From contig NZ_KV812027.1 in assembly GCF_001813295.1 (NCBI RefSeq), positions 105,408-168,587 on the forward strand: a DNA stretch of 63,180 nt, given 5' to 3'. The position numbers and the translations under genes are program-made. This stretch comes from Streptococcus sp. HMSC072G04 (GTDB lineage: Bacteria; Bacillota; Bacilli; Lactobacillales; Streptococcaceae). This document shows, piece by piece, positions 47,768 to 56,691 of this stretch (position 1 is its first letter; each line of letters begins with the position of its first letter). A model generated the notes under the pieces. The model saw only the letters and a program-made list of their open reading frames with translations, was not told the DNA's origin and made no database searches.

Positions 47768-49414
47768 TTATTCATCTTGAATAGTTATCGTATAAGTCAC
47801 TCCATGGTGAGGTTGGGAGAAGACTTGGATATGGTAGCGATCTCCAAAATAGAGTAGCATGCGTTCATGGACATTGACAATTCCGATGGACTGCCGGCCA
47901 CTCTTTTCTTCGATTTCTGAGCGAGGATTGCGATTGGCTAGTATCTCTTGAATTTTTTCTAGCTGCTCTTCTTCCATTCCGCGCCCATTATCAGTGATCA
48001 AGATGATGACTTGCCCTTCTCCTTGCAAGACTTTGACACTAATCACATTGTCCTTGCGTTTGTGATCTACTCCATGCGCAAAATAGTTCTCGACCAAAGG
48101 CTGGATAGTGAATTTTGGAATCTTCATTTTTTCCAAGCCTGGATCAATCTTAAAGCCATAGGCAATCGATTTTGGATAACGCACCATACAGAGGTAGCTG
48201 TATTTGCGACAAAATTCGAGCTCATTTTCAACTGTCGTCACTCGCTCATCTGAAATATTATTGCGCAAGAGACTACTAAACTCATAGATAATATCACCCA
48301 ATTCATCCTGCTCTTGCATGACGGCGTACATCCGGATAAATTCCAGTGTATTGTACATGAAGTGGGGATTGATCTGGGCTTGTAGTGCCCGCATATTGGC
48401 ATCTTTTTGGCTGAGCTGCAACTGGTAGATATCCCGAATATTCTTATCCATATTGTCTAACATGGTATTGATCATATTACCAATAACCAGCAGTTCTTGG
48501 TCCTTGGTCGAGGTATCAATCCGTCGTTCACTATCGCCTTGACTGATCTGATTCATGGTATCGACCAAATCGAGGACTTGACGCCGGTAATTTTTGAAAA
48601 TTTGCCGTAACAACAAGTAAAGGATCAAGAAAATTAGGAAAGCAATGGAGAGAAAAGTGGTCAGGTTAGCTAGACCCTTTTTGACCAGATAACTTTCAGA
48701 AACAGCTACATCCACCTTGTAGCCATAGATCGTGCTACGGGTTTGCCATTTAACATCTTTTGATTGCTCCTTATCCCCTTCATGGTACATCTCTTTCCCA
48801 AAGGGAGTGAAGATCCACACAGCGATCGGAAGATCGCCTCTGGCATTATCAATCGCTGCCGTCAAAATTTCCTGGTCCAGCGTCATATAAGCGATCCCAA
48901 CTCCAGCACCCGTAGTCGGATCTGTCAAAGGAACCGGAATGGCTGTCGCAGGAGCCTTGTAATGGTCCGCTGAGACCTGCTTGCCTCCCTTTGATTGCCG
49001 AGTAGAGACAAATACCGTCTTGTAATCAGACAAGGTGACATCGATACCCTCGATGTTTTTATTGCTCAAATAGAGGCTGTCAATATTCTTATGTAGGGAC
49101 AATTGGATATAGGAAGGGAATTGGGCATTCAATCGCCAAGTCTCATACTCCGATGGCGACAAGGTAAAATAGCGATACACCCCTTCTAATTTTGCAGGGT
49201 TTTCAACGAGGCTACGGCCTTCTTGTGTGACCCGCTGATAAGAGGTCTCAAGATCCGTCACCACTTCGGTTAAGACCCGTTGGGCGATCCGGTCGGCTTC
49301 AGCTTGCTGGTTTTTCCAAGAGATCCCCGCGACGACCAGGCCCATGATGGTCAAAATGACCACCATGACATAGGCGTAGAATTTTAAAAGCGTACTTAAC
49401 CAGATTTTTTTCAT
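47768..49414 (-). CDS. YesM-type sensor histidine kinase
   Basis: 548 residues. Helices at about 12-34 and 258-280 bracket an extracellular sensor domain of about 220 residues (dCache-like); a HAMP segment and the His_kinase/HATPase module follow, with LQAQINPHFMYNTLEFIR (phospho-His in INPHF), PLVENYFAHG, DNGRGM and SIGIVNVHERML. Resembles pneumococcal HK07. Its stop lies ten bases before the regulator. It probably senses N-glycan products directly, or via the binding protein NgtS (inference). Confidence 0.9.
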   Translation of the reverse strand: MKKIWLSTLLKFYAYVMVVILTIMGLVVAGISWKNQQAEADRIAQRVLTEVVTDLETSYQRVTQEGRSLVENPAKLEGVYRYFTLSPSEYETWRLNAQFPSYIQLSLHKNIDSLYLSNKNIEGIDVTLSDYKTVFVSTRQSKGGKQVSADHYKAPATAIPVPLTDPTTGAGVGIAYMTLDQEILTAAIDNARGDLPIAVWIFTPFGKEMYHEGDKEQSKDVKWQTRSTIYGYKVDVAVSESYLVKKGLANLTTFLSIAFLIFLILYLLLRQIFKNYRRQVLDLVDTMNQISQGDSERRIDTSTKDQELLVIGNMINTMLDNMDKNIRDIYQLQLSQKDANMRALQAQINPHFMYNTLEFIRMYAVMQEQDELGDIIYEFSSLLRNNISDERVTTVENELEFCRKYSYLCMVRYPKSIAYGFKIDPGLEKMKIPKFTIQPLVENYFAHGVDHKRKDNVISVKVLQGEGQVIILITDNGRGMEEEQLEKIQEILANRNPRSEIEEKSGRQSIGIVNVHERMLLYFGDRYHIQVFSQPHHGVTYTITIQDE

Positions 49415-49416
49415 CG

Positions 49417-50031
49417 TTAGGATACCAATTTTTCGTGGATGTTTTGATAAACAGGGTCAAAGATATCATTGACAAAGAAATGCCATACACCGATCAAGAC
49501 GAAAAAGAGAAGAGCTGGCATATAGTAGCTAATGACACCAAGTAGCGCGGTTCCAAGGATGAGCTTGAGAACCGGACGAACGTCCAGCAACATTCCGATC
49601 AAACTGAGCTTGATACTGTTGGCATAAGAGAGATCAAAATGAACTTGCAATTTCAAATAAACGGCGTAAGCTAGAGGCGCAACCAAGAGGAAAACCAGAT
49701 TAAACAAGAGAACCAAAATTTGGAAGAAATTCAAGTGAGGAATCTGGACCATGAGGTACATGCCATAGAGGATAACCCCTTCAATGGCAAAGAAGGTATA
49801 AAAGACTTGATTAGCCGGGCGTAGATTTTCTTTGAAGAGTTCCCAAGCGCGTGACCAATGATAGTCCTTGTAGGTCATGCCATTTTCCGCATAGAGGCTC
49901 ATGATAGTGGCACTAGCCGGTCCTACTCCTAGTAGAACACCCCCACAGATCGTCAAGACCCAAAAAATCCCTGTTACCAGCATAGCAACATAGACTCTCG
50001 TAAAAATGAACTCGATGATTTTTCCCATCAT
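49417..50031 (-). CDS. DUF624 (YesL-like) membrane protein
   Basis: 204 residues with about five membrane helices. LLGVGPASATIMSLY and DYHWSRAWELFKENLRPANQ near residues 32-75 are typical of DUF624. Such proteins sit with YesM/YesN systems across Firmicutes and may tune kinase or transporter activity; the function is unproven. First gene of the DUF624-kinase-regulator operon, two bases before the kinase start. It has its own -10 and a cre-like site. Confidence 0.85.
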   Translation of the reverse strand: MMGKIIEFIFTRVYVAMLVTGIFWVLTICGGVLLGVGPASATIMSLYAENGMTYKDYHWSRAWELFKENLRPANQVFYTFFAIEGVILYGMYLMVQIPHLNFFQILVLLFNLVFLLVAPLAYAVYLKLQVHFDLSYANSIKLSLIGMLLDVRPVLKLILGTALLGVISYYMPALLFFVLIGVWHFFVNDIFDPVYQNIHEKLVS

Positions 50032-50058
50032 TCAGCCTCTTTTCCAATTAGTGATTCT

Positions 50059-50094
50059 ATTATACCATAAAAATAAAACGCTTTCCCTTATTTG
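50059..50094 (-). promoter_or_regulatory. Promoter of the two-component operon with cre-like site
   Basis: TATAAT at 50064-50059 on the minus strand. Upstream, GGGAAAGCGTTTTA (50087-50074) keeps the cre core AAAGCGTTTT but lacks the leading TG. It overlaps the -35 region. Confidence 0.5.
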
Positions 50095-50150
50095 CATTGG
50101 TAAATTGAAATATTGATTTTCATTTACAGTTCTATTTTCATAAAGACATG

Positions 50151-50183
50151 AAAAGGCTCTGGAGATTCCTCCAAAGCCTTTTT
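50151..50183 (-). terminator. Terminator after ngtS
   Basis: AAAAAGGCTTTGGAG / CTCCAGAGCCTTTT stem-loop with U-rich 3' side, 14 bases past the ngtS stop. Confidence 0.85.
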
Positions 50184-50197
50184 CGAACTACCTGTTC

Positions 50198-51679
50198 TTA
50201 TTTTTTAGAAGCAAGGAATTCGTCGTATTGTTTTTGCATTTCGTCAAGCACTTTTTGGTAAGCACCTTCTGATTTCAATTTTTCAAGCATCTTAGGAACT
50301 TCTACTTCAGGATCCACAGTACCAGTATTGATAGCACCTGCAAATTGGTTCAAAGTATTTGTAAGAGCAGTGATTTCTGATTTCACTTTATCTGTGTTAA
50401 AGATGAAGCCAAGTGCTGGAGATTCTTTTGCAGTTTCCAAGTCTTTCTTAGATTGTGCAATTTGTTCATCAGTTACGTTTTCGTTGATGTAAAGAATCCA
50501 GTTGTTACCAGTGTTCCATCCAGACATGTGAGTGTTTCCGTTGTAGCCATCCAAGACTTTGACACGGTTTTCTTTGCCGGCAACTTTTTCCCAGTTCTTG
50601 CCTTCTGGTCCATAAACAAGGCCGTTCAAGAGTTCTGGATCAGTGTTCAAGAGGTTCAACACTTCCATTGCTTTTTCTTTGTTCTTAGAGTTGTTTGAGA
50701 TAACAAAGTTAGCTACTTGAGTGGTGTTGTTCTTCTTGTACAGTTCAGTAAATGGTTTGATTTCGATCTTACGGTTTGCTACACGAGAAAGCAAGCTGTT
50801 ACCGTAGTCAGCTGGTCCTACTGTTTCTTCACGAACCAACCATGTATCTTGAGAAAGATCATAACCAGTGTCGCTAGTTGCTACGTCTTTTGGAATGTAT
50901 CCTGCTTCGTAGTATTTGTGAAGAGTCTTCAAGTTTTCTACATAACGAGGAATTGTGTAACGGTCAACGATCTTAGTAGTATCACCTTTCAAGTCAACAA
51001 CGAATGGAAGTCCATCAACAGCCACATAGTCGAAGTCATCTGAAGGTCCACCGTAGCTCTTGTTCATTGCAAATGGAACAACGTTCGGATCTTTTTCTTT
51101 GATAGCTTTCAAGACTGGTTCAAGAGAAGCATAGTCTTTGACGTTTGAAACATCGATACCATATTTTTCAAGAAGTGGTCCGTTGAAAGCAAAGTTTTGA
51201 GAAGATGCCACGTTGGCTGCTACTGGAACAGCATAGATCTTGCCGTTTACAGTGTTCCCTTTGATGTAAGCTGGGTCAAGTGCTTTGTAAAGGTCTTTCC
51301 CTTCTTTCTTGTACAATTCTGTCAAGTCAGCATAAGCACCTTTTTGAGCGTTGATAACGTAGTTATTAGCAAAGGCAATATCATAGTTTTCACCAGATGA
51401 GATGATAACGTTCATTTTTTGTGCGTAGTCACCCCAACCAAGATATTGGATATCCAATTTTGCGCCAACTTTCTTTTCAATGATCTTGTTGGCATTTTTA
51501 AGAAGAACATCCAAGTTATCTGGTTTATCACCGATTTGGTACATCTTGATGATTGGTTTACCGTCTTCAGTTGTTGCAGATTTCTTGTTGTTACCTGTAA
51601 GGCTTCCACAAGCAGCAAGAGTAGCTCCAAGAGCAATCACACTAGCAGATGCTAACGCGTATTTTTTCCAATTTTTCAT
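50198..51679 (-). CDS. ngtS: N-glycan ABC transporter solute-binding lipoprotein
   Basis: 493 residues. Lipoprotein signal MKNWKKYALASASVIALGATLAAC in pieces, with lipobox LAAC (Cys24). The mature protein is a large family-1 solute-binding protein with IKMYQIGDKPDNLDVLL and VANFVISNNSKNKEKAMEVLNLLN. From memory it is closely similar to pneumococcal NgtS (SP_0092), which binds degalactosylated complex N-glycan fragments. It follows two permease genes; no ATPase gene is present, so a shared ATPase such as MsmK is presumably used. Confidence 0.9.
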   Translation of the reverse strand: MKNWKKYALASASVIALGATLAACGSLTGNNKKSATTEDGKPIIKMYQIGDKPDNLDVLLKNANKIIEKKVGAKLDIQYLGWGDYAQKMNVIISSGENYDIAFANNYVINAQKGAYADLTELYKKEGKDLYKALDPAYIKGNTVNGKIYAVPVAANVASSQNFAFNGPLLEKYGIDVSNVKDYASLEPVLKAIKEKDPNVVPFAMNKSYGGPSDDFDYVAVDGLPFVVDLKGDTTKIVDRYTIPRYVENLKTLHKYYEAGYIPKDVATSDTGYDLSQDTWLVREETVGPADYGNSLLSRVANRKIEIKPFTELYKKNNTTQVANFVISNNSKNKEKAMEVLNLLNTDPELLNGLVYGPEGKNWEKVAGKENRVKVLDGYNGNTHMSGWNTGNNWILYINENVTDEQIAQSKKDLETAKESPALGFIFNTDKVKSEITALTNTLNQFAGAINTGTVDPEVEVPKMLEKLKSEGAYQKVLDEMQKQYDEFLASKK

Positions 51680-51728
51680 AAGAAAAATCTCCTTTATGTT
51701 ATTTTCTTTTTAAACTAAATGATAAGTT

Positions 51729-51747
51729 GAAAATCTTGTCGATTTTC
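51729..51747 (-). other. Small hairpin between ngtP2 and ngtS
   Basis: GAAAATC / GATTTTC, 7-bp stem and 5-base loop, without a U-tract. It lies just past the ngtP2 stop and could stabilise the ngtS message relative to the permease part, as binding proteins are needed in excess. Confidence 0.45.
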
Positions 51748-51755
51748 GATGATTC

Positions 51756-52688
51756 CTATTCTTTCACACCACCGATGGTCAAGCCTTTTACAAAGTAGCG
51801 TTGGAAGAATGGATAGAGAATGGCGATTGGCACTGTTGCCACAACCACCATGGCCATACGTCCTGTTTCCCGTGGGATGGATTGTACAGCTCCTGCCAAT
51901 TGGCCGGATACCCCGACGTTTTTAGCGATGTAATCCATATTGTTTTGGATTTGCATCAAGAGGTATTGCAATGGGTAAAGGTTGTCACTCTTAATATAGA
52001 GGAGGGCGTTGAACCAATCGTTCCAGAACCCTAAAGCAGTGAACAAACTGATAGTCGCAATCCCTGGTAGAGACAATGGCAAGCAGATTTGGAAGAAGAT
52101 CCGTGTTTCACTTGCCCCATCGATCCGAGCGGATTCAAGGATGGCTTCTGGAATGGTCCGTTTAAAGAAGGTCCGCATCAAGATGATGTTAAATGGACTG
52201 AGCAACATTGGGATAATCAAAGCCCCGATGGTATCACCTAACTGCAAGAGTTGAGTGGTCACAATGTAGCTTGGAACCAACCCTGCACTAAAGAGCATAC
52301 TAAGGAGTGAAAATACGGTAAAGAACTTGCGGTATTTAAAGGTACTCCGTGAGATTGCGTAAGCATAGGTTGTGGTGATAAAGACATTACATGCTGTTCC
52401 CACAATGGTCACAAACAAGGTAATGAAGAGGGCTTGCAAGATTTTGTCTTTGAACTGTACCAAGAAGAGGTAACCATCAAATCCAAATTTTGCTGGCCAG
52501 AATTGGAAGCCATGGACTGCCAAACTTTGTTCGTCAGTCAAAGAGATCATGACAACGAAGATGAAGGGAAGCACACAGGTCAATCCGACTAAGGTCAACA
52601 ACAAGGTAAAGAAGAAGTTGCTCTTCTTACTGAAAGAATGGATCCCGACATTATCAATTTTTTCTTTTTGAATGGTTGATTTTTTCAT
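51756..52688 (-). CDS. ngtP2: N-glycan ABC transporter permease (LplC type)
   Basis: 310 residues from the ATG at 52688 (MKKSTIQKEKIDN); the frame is open to 52739 but without a ribosome site. Six membrane helices and the EAA loop for ATPase contact: EAILESARIDGASETRIFFQICLPLSLPG in pieces, near residues 190-220. Second gene of the importer operon, 13 bases after ngtP1. Resembles pneumococcal SP_0091. Confidence 0.9.
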   Translation of the reverse strand: MKKSTIQKEKIDNVGIHSFSKKSNFFFTLLLTLVGLTCVLPFIFVVMISLTDEQSLAVHGFQFWPAKFGFDGYLFLVQFKDKILQALFITLFVTIVGTACNVFITTTYAYAISRSTFKYRKFFTVFSLLSMLFSAGLVPSYIVTTQLLQLGDTIGALIIPMLLSPFNIILMRTFFKRTIPEAILESARIDGASETRIFFQICLPLSLPGIATISLFTALGFWNDWFNALLYIKSDNLYPLQYLLMQIQNNMDYIAKNVGVSGQLAGAVQSIPRETGRMAMVVVATVPIAILYPFFQRYFVKGLTIGGVKE

Positions 52689-52701
52689 ACGATCCTCCTT
52701 T

Positions 52702-53631
52702 CTAGAAGAGAGCGGCATTCTTATCAATGCGACGGGCAATGATATTTGAGATTAAAACAAGAACCAAACCGACTACCGATTGGTAAAGACCGGCTGCTGC
52801 TGTCATCCCGATATCCCCTGACTTGGTCAAACCGTTGTAGACATAAACATCAATAACGTTGGTCACACTATAGAGCGCTCCAGCATTATGCGGGATTTGG
52901 TAGAAAAGACCGAAGTCTGCGCGGAAGATATTTCCGACTGCAAGAATAGTCAAAACCGTAATCAAGGAAGACAACTGAGGAATGGTGATGTTGCGAATGC
53001 GTTGCCACTTGGACGCACCATCCACAGTCGCTGCTTCATAGTAAGTTGGGTCAATTCCCATGATGGTTGCATAGTACATGACACTGCTATAACCAAAGCC
53101 TTTCCAGATTCCTAAGAAGAGGAGAAGCGCTGGCCAGATCCACAATTCCGAATAGAAATTGATGGCTTTCATACCAAATGAAGTTAAGATGTGGTTGACC
53201 AATCCTTTGTCCACGTTAAGGAAGGCATCGGTGAAGAAGCTGATGATAACCCATGATAGGAAGTATGGGAAGAGCATGGAGGTTTGAAGCACCTTGACCA
53301 CTCTTTTTGATCTCAACTCACTAAAGATGATGGCGATCCCAACGGAAACAATCAATCCTAAGAAGATGAATCCTAAGTTGTACAATACCGTGTTTCTTGT
53401 AATAATGTAGGCATCTTTGGAACTAAAGAGGAATTTGAAGTTGTCAAAGCCAACCCACTTACTCTTCATGACACTGTCGATGAAGCCCTCTCCTGTGATA
53501 TGATAGTCCTTAAATGCTACGATATTCCCAAAAACCGGAATATAGAAGAATAAGATTAACCACGCTGCACCAGGTAAGACCATTAAAAGAAAAATGAAAT
53601 TTTCTCTCAGAGTCCTTACAAACTTTTTCAT
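52702..53631 (-). CDS. ngtP1: N-glycan ABC transporter permease (LplB type)
   Basis: 309 residues, six membrane helices. EAA loop YEAATVDGASKWQRIRNITIPQL in pieces, near residues 197-220. LplB-type permeases pair with LplC types in oligosaccharide importers. First gene of the ngt operon, directly behind a near-consensus promoter with a perfect cre. Resembles pneumococcal SP_0090. Confidence 0.9.
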   Translation of the reverse strand: MKKFVRTLRENFIFLLMVLPGAAWLILFFYIPVFGNIVAFKDYHITGEGFIDSVMKSKWVGFDNFKFLFSSKDAYIITRNTVLYNLGFIFLGLIVSVGIAIIFSELRSKRVVKVLQTSMLFPYFLSWVIISFFTDAFLNVDKGLVNHILTSFGMKAINFYSELWIWPALLLFLGIWKGFGYSSVMYYATIMGIDPTYYEAATVDGASKWQRIRNITIPQLSSLITVLTILAVGNIFRADFGLFYQIPHNAGALYSVTNVIDVYVYNGLTKSGDIGMTAAAGLYQSVVGLVLVLISNIIARRIDKNAALF

Positions 53632-53671
53632 TTAACTCCCCCCTTTGAGCCTTGAGCGTGTTTATTTGCTT

Positions 53672-53720
53672 TGGTAGCGTTTACATCACCTATTATAAGA
53701 TAGCCCATTTACATTTTCAA
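53672..53720 (-). promoter_or_regulatory. ngt operon promoter with perfect cre site
   Basis: Minus strand: TTGAAA (53720-53715), 17 bases, TATAAT (53697-53692). Immediately downstream TGTAAACGCTACCA (53685-53672) matches the cre consensus at every position, over the transcription start. Strong CcpA repression in the presence of preferred sugars is expected. Confidence 0.88.
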
Positions 53721-53765
53721 ACTCCTAATTATAGAAAAAATTCTACAAATTTATGACATAGCTTT

Positions 53766-53813
53766 AAAAAAGAGTAGAAAAGGGTGGTCGTAAAGACAGC
53801 TCCTCTTCTACTC
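53766..53813 (-). terminator. Terminator after the GH20 gene
   Basis: GAGTAGAA / TTCTACTC arms (53772-53813) with a long loop, followed by six U on the minus strand. Confidence 0.75.
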
Positions 53814-53857
53814 CTAGCCACTGTGGATGAGACTTCTGTCATCCAACTTGGCATTTT

Positions 53858-55738
53858 TTACGTTGTATAAATGGTTGAAGCCGTCGCAATAGTATGCCAC
53901 TGGTTAGCCGTTGTGGCTGCGAAGTCCTGATCCCCGTAGAAATCGTTGAATGGCAAGATCTCTACTTCTAGTTCATCGATACGAGGGATTTCGCCTGCTA
54001 GGTAGTTTTCAATACGGCTTTCAGCTCGCTTGATCCGCTGCAAGAGTCCACCCATACGAATATCTACGGTATCCAAACCAAATACCTTGTTTTCTTTCAA
54101 CCATTGGTGGCTAAAGAGAGAATGGAAGTGTTCAATCTGGCTTCTAAGTTTTGGCAATTCTTCCTGAGCGATTTGTTGCAAGCTCTCTTTATCACCTGCG
54201 TGATAAGCCTCCCGGATGCGTCGTCCTACATCGACTTTACTACTTAAAATAGCATTCAACTGAGCCTGACTTTCAAAGAGATAGGCGTAGACGCCCGCTT
54301 TTTCTTTAATGTCAGAAAGAATCTCAGCTGCCTTGGCAAAGTGAGGTTTGTCCTGTTCAGGAGTCATGTGCTTGTCAAGAATTGGGCAAAGAACATCCTG
54401 ATAAAAAACATAGCGGTTGGGGTTAATCCCACTGAGATTAGCTGGTAGGTCTGGCAAGAGATTGGCCAGATCCAGCTGCATAAAGTCCTCAACTGAGAGG
54501 CCTGTATTGCCCTTAAAGTGAGCAGACAGACGCTCTAAATCATTGCGGTAACTGAGCTCCGCCCAGATTTGTAAGCTAGGCAAGATAGAGAACTGGGCTG
54601 TTTCCCCACCATTGTCCCCCCAGCCCGTCACGATGACTTCCTTGATCTGGTTGGCACGGCAGGCTTTATTGGCTTCTACTGCAATGAGACGGCTGAAATG
54701 GTTGTGGGGCGTAAAACCAATCCACTTCCAAGCACCACCAGCAAAGGCAATATCCTGGCTAATCTTGTGGTGATTCCGGAAGTTACGGTTGTATTTTTCC
54801 TCACTATCTTGGTAATAATCCCAGTAAACCAAGGTCACACGGTCTTTGAGACGGTCTAGATAAACTCGTGTTTCCTCTGGAATTTCCACCTCACGGTCGT
54901 ACTGGCCATCTGCTGACATGAGTTTGAAGAACATATCGCTCCACATTTGACAGTGGAAACCATACTTATCTGCAATATCCAGCACGCGCTCCAAATGTTG
55001 GCACATGAGGAGACTACGATCGACAACGCCGTTTAGGATGAGGTAGCGGCCCAAACCAACCAAGTGGGCTTCGTCCATTCCGATATTGACCTTGCGAGTT
55101 TGTAGTTTAGATAACGTCGCAAACATACCGTCAATCAGGTCGTAGACTTTTTCTTCACCGATGAGGAGGATATCTTCTACATCGCGGAGTTGCTGGACTT
55201 CTTTAACCCCCCATTTGACAAAGGCTGATAAGTGAGCCAAGGTTTGGATGCATGGGACAAAAGTCATGTCAAACTGTTGGGCGTATGCTTCAATTTCCTG
55301 TAACTCTTCAGCAGAATAAGCTCCACGGAAATAGCCAAAGTAAGGTTGTCCCTCGATTTGATAAGTGTCTTCCATGTAGAGCTCAAAAGTTGAATAACCC
55401 ATAAGAGCTAAGACCTCAATCATCTGCTTGGCAGATGCGACATTGAGCACGGCATTGCGCGAACAGTCCGCCATATAGGCTAAATCTTCGTAAGCCGCTT
55501 GTTCCTCAATCTCTACCTTATCCCCTTCTGTTAAAGCTGTTGCGAGCACAGACAAGGCACGGTAGAGTTGATGAGGTTTGCGGTAGGTCAGTTGATACTG
55601 CCCATTCTCACCCTTGATAGAGATAGAAGCTTGGTCAGACTGAACGACCGCCACTTCTACATCTGGTAGGGAGATGCGATTGTTTAATACTTCGATAGAT
55701 TGGGTTTGTTTGGGACTAAGCCCTGTAAAACTTACCAT
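53858..55738 (-). CDS. GH20 beta-N-acetylhexosaminidase (GH20C type)
   Basis: 626 residues from the ATG at 55738 ([19 protein letters not shown] upstream). No signal peptide, so it is intracellular. The catalytic Asp-Glu pair is in [24 protein letters not shown] and DCSRNAVLN near residue 90 are other conserved points. From memory it matches the pneumococcal GH20C (SP_2141 region), which removes terminal GlcNAc/GalNAc from imported glycans. Its start overlaps the ROK gene stop by seven bases. Confidence 0.9.
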   Translation of the reverse strand: MVSFTGLSPKQTQSIEVLNNRISLPDVEVAVVQSDQASISIKGENGQYQLTYRKPHQLYRALSVLATALTEGDKVEIEEQAAYEDLAYMADCSRNAVLNVASAKQMIEVLALMGYSTFELYMEDTYQIEGQPYFGYFRGAYSAEELQEIEAYAQQFDMTFVPCIQTLAHLSAFVKWGVKEVQQLRDVEDILLIGEEKVYDLIDGMFATLSKLQTRKVNIGMDEAHLVGLGRYLILNGVVDRSLLMCQHLERVLDIADKYGFHCQMWSDMFFKLMSADGQYDREVEIPEETRVYLDRLKDRVTLVYWDYYQDSEEKYNRNFRNHHKISQDIAFAGGAWKWIGFTPHNHFSRLIAVEANKACRANQIKEVIVTGWGDNGGETAQFSILPSLQIWAELSYRNDLERLSAHFKGNTGLSVEDFMQLDLANLLPDLPANLSGINPNRYVFYQDVLCPILDKHMTPEQDKPHFAKAAEILSDIKEKAGVYAYLFESQAQLNAILSSKVDVGRRIREAYHAGDKESLQQIAQEELPKLRSQIEHFHSLFSHQWLKENKVFGLDTVDIRMGGLLQRIKRAESRIENYLAGEIPRIDELEVEILPFNDFYGDQDFAATTANQWHTIATASTIYTT

Positions 55739-56601
55739 TGGTTTTCCTCCTGTAACCAGTTGACAAGGGCACCATAGAGATTGGCATCTGCCTGATAGGT
55801 GCAAGCTTGGATGACTGGAGCGATGGTATATTCTTCATATCTGTACACAAAGGTATCTACTGCTTCTTGCACCCCTTTGATAAAATCAGGGTTCTGACTG
55901 ATAGAGCCACCTAGGCTAATCACATCTGGGTCGATCAGGTACTGGATATTGAGCAGTCCTTGAGCAAGATTACGATTCATGCGCTTGATAGCTTCTTGGC
56001 AAAGGGCATTACCGGCTACCGCCTCTTGGTACACCTTGCGGCCATCCCAGTCAGACTGACCAGATTTTTCAATGACGTAGCGAACCATGTTTCCTGTAGA
56101 AGCGAGTTGCGACCAGTTGTTGAGCTTTTCTGCCGGCTCGATGGTTGTCATATAGCCAAACTCACCGCCCAAACCATGATGTCCACGGTGAAGCTTCCCA
56201 TTGATAATCATGGCTCCACCGATTCCTGTACCAATCACGACACAGGCTGCATTTTCAATCTCAGGATGCGCCAGCAATTCACTCAGTCCAACACAGTTGG
56301 CATCATTTTCTAGGTGGACAGGAAGCTTATGATGAGCAAGCGCCTCATACCATGAGAAACCATGGATGTATGGAATGGCGCTGATCCCCTCGATCACCCC
56401 TGTTTCTTGATGAACGGCTCCTGGGACACTCATGGCAATCCCACGATAGTCCTGCTCGGACAAGCGTTGCTCCAACCAAGCCAGCAACTCTTCCAGAGTC
56501 TCTGGAGTCGGAGTGCTGGCCTTATCTAAAATCTTTCCATCAGGAGTGAGACTAGCAAACTTAATCCCAGTCCCTCCGATATCAATCGTTGCAATGGTCA
56601 T
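55732..56601 (-). CDS. ROK-family sugar kinase
   Basis: 289 residues. ATP site [14 protein letters not shown] (about 4-17), [11 protein letters not shown] (about 99-109), [27 protein letters not shown] in pieces (about 125-150) and ISLGGSIS. The [10 protein letters not shown] area has the family His/Glu, but the zinc motif CxCGxxGCxE is absent, unlike repressor-type ROK proteins; no DNA-binding domain. Likely phosphorylates a released hexose or hexosamine, for example mannose or ManNAc/GlcNAc. Starts 90 bases after GH38. Confidence 0.88.
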   Translation of the reverse strand: MTIATIDIGGTGIKFASLTPDGKILDKASTPTPETLEELLAWLEQRLSEQDYRGIAMSVPGAVHQETGVIEGISAIPYIHGFSWYEALAHHKLPVHLENDANCVGLSELLAHPEIENAACVVIGTGIGGAMIINGKLHRGHHGLGGEFGYMTTIEPAEKLNNWSQLASTGNMVRYVIEKSGQSDWDGRKVYQEAVAGNALCQEAIKRMNRNLAQGLLNIQYLIDPDVISLGGSISQNPDFIKGVQEAVDTFVYRYEEYTIAPVIQACTYQADANLYGALVNWLQEENQW

Positions 56602-56615
56602 TGCTTTTACCTGTA

Positions 56616-56656
56616 AAAAGGAGCGAGTCAGCAGTCGGTTCTTACTTTTTCGCTCC
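56616..56656 (-). terminator. Hairpin between GH38 and ROK genes
   Basis: GGAGCGA / TCGCTCC arms (56620-56656) with a 23-base loop, followed by CUUUUUAC on the minus strand. The ROK start lies 15 bases beyond the U-run, so it acts at most as a partial terminator. Confidence 0.5.
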
Positions 56657-56691
56657 TCCTTTCCTTTTATTGTTTCTTCAGCTGCAACCAG

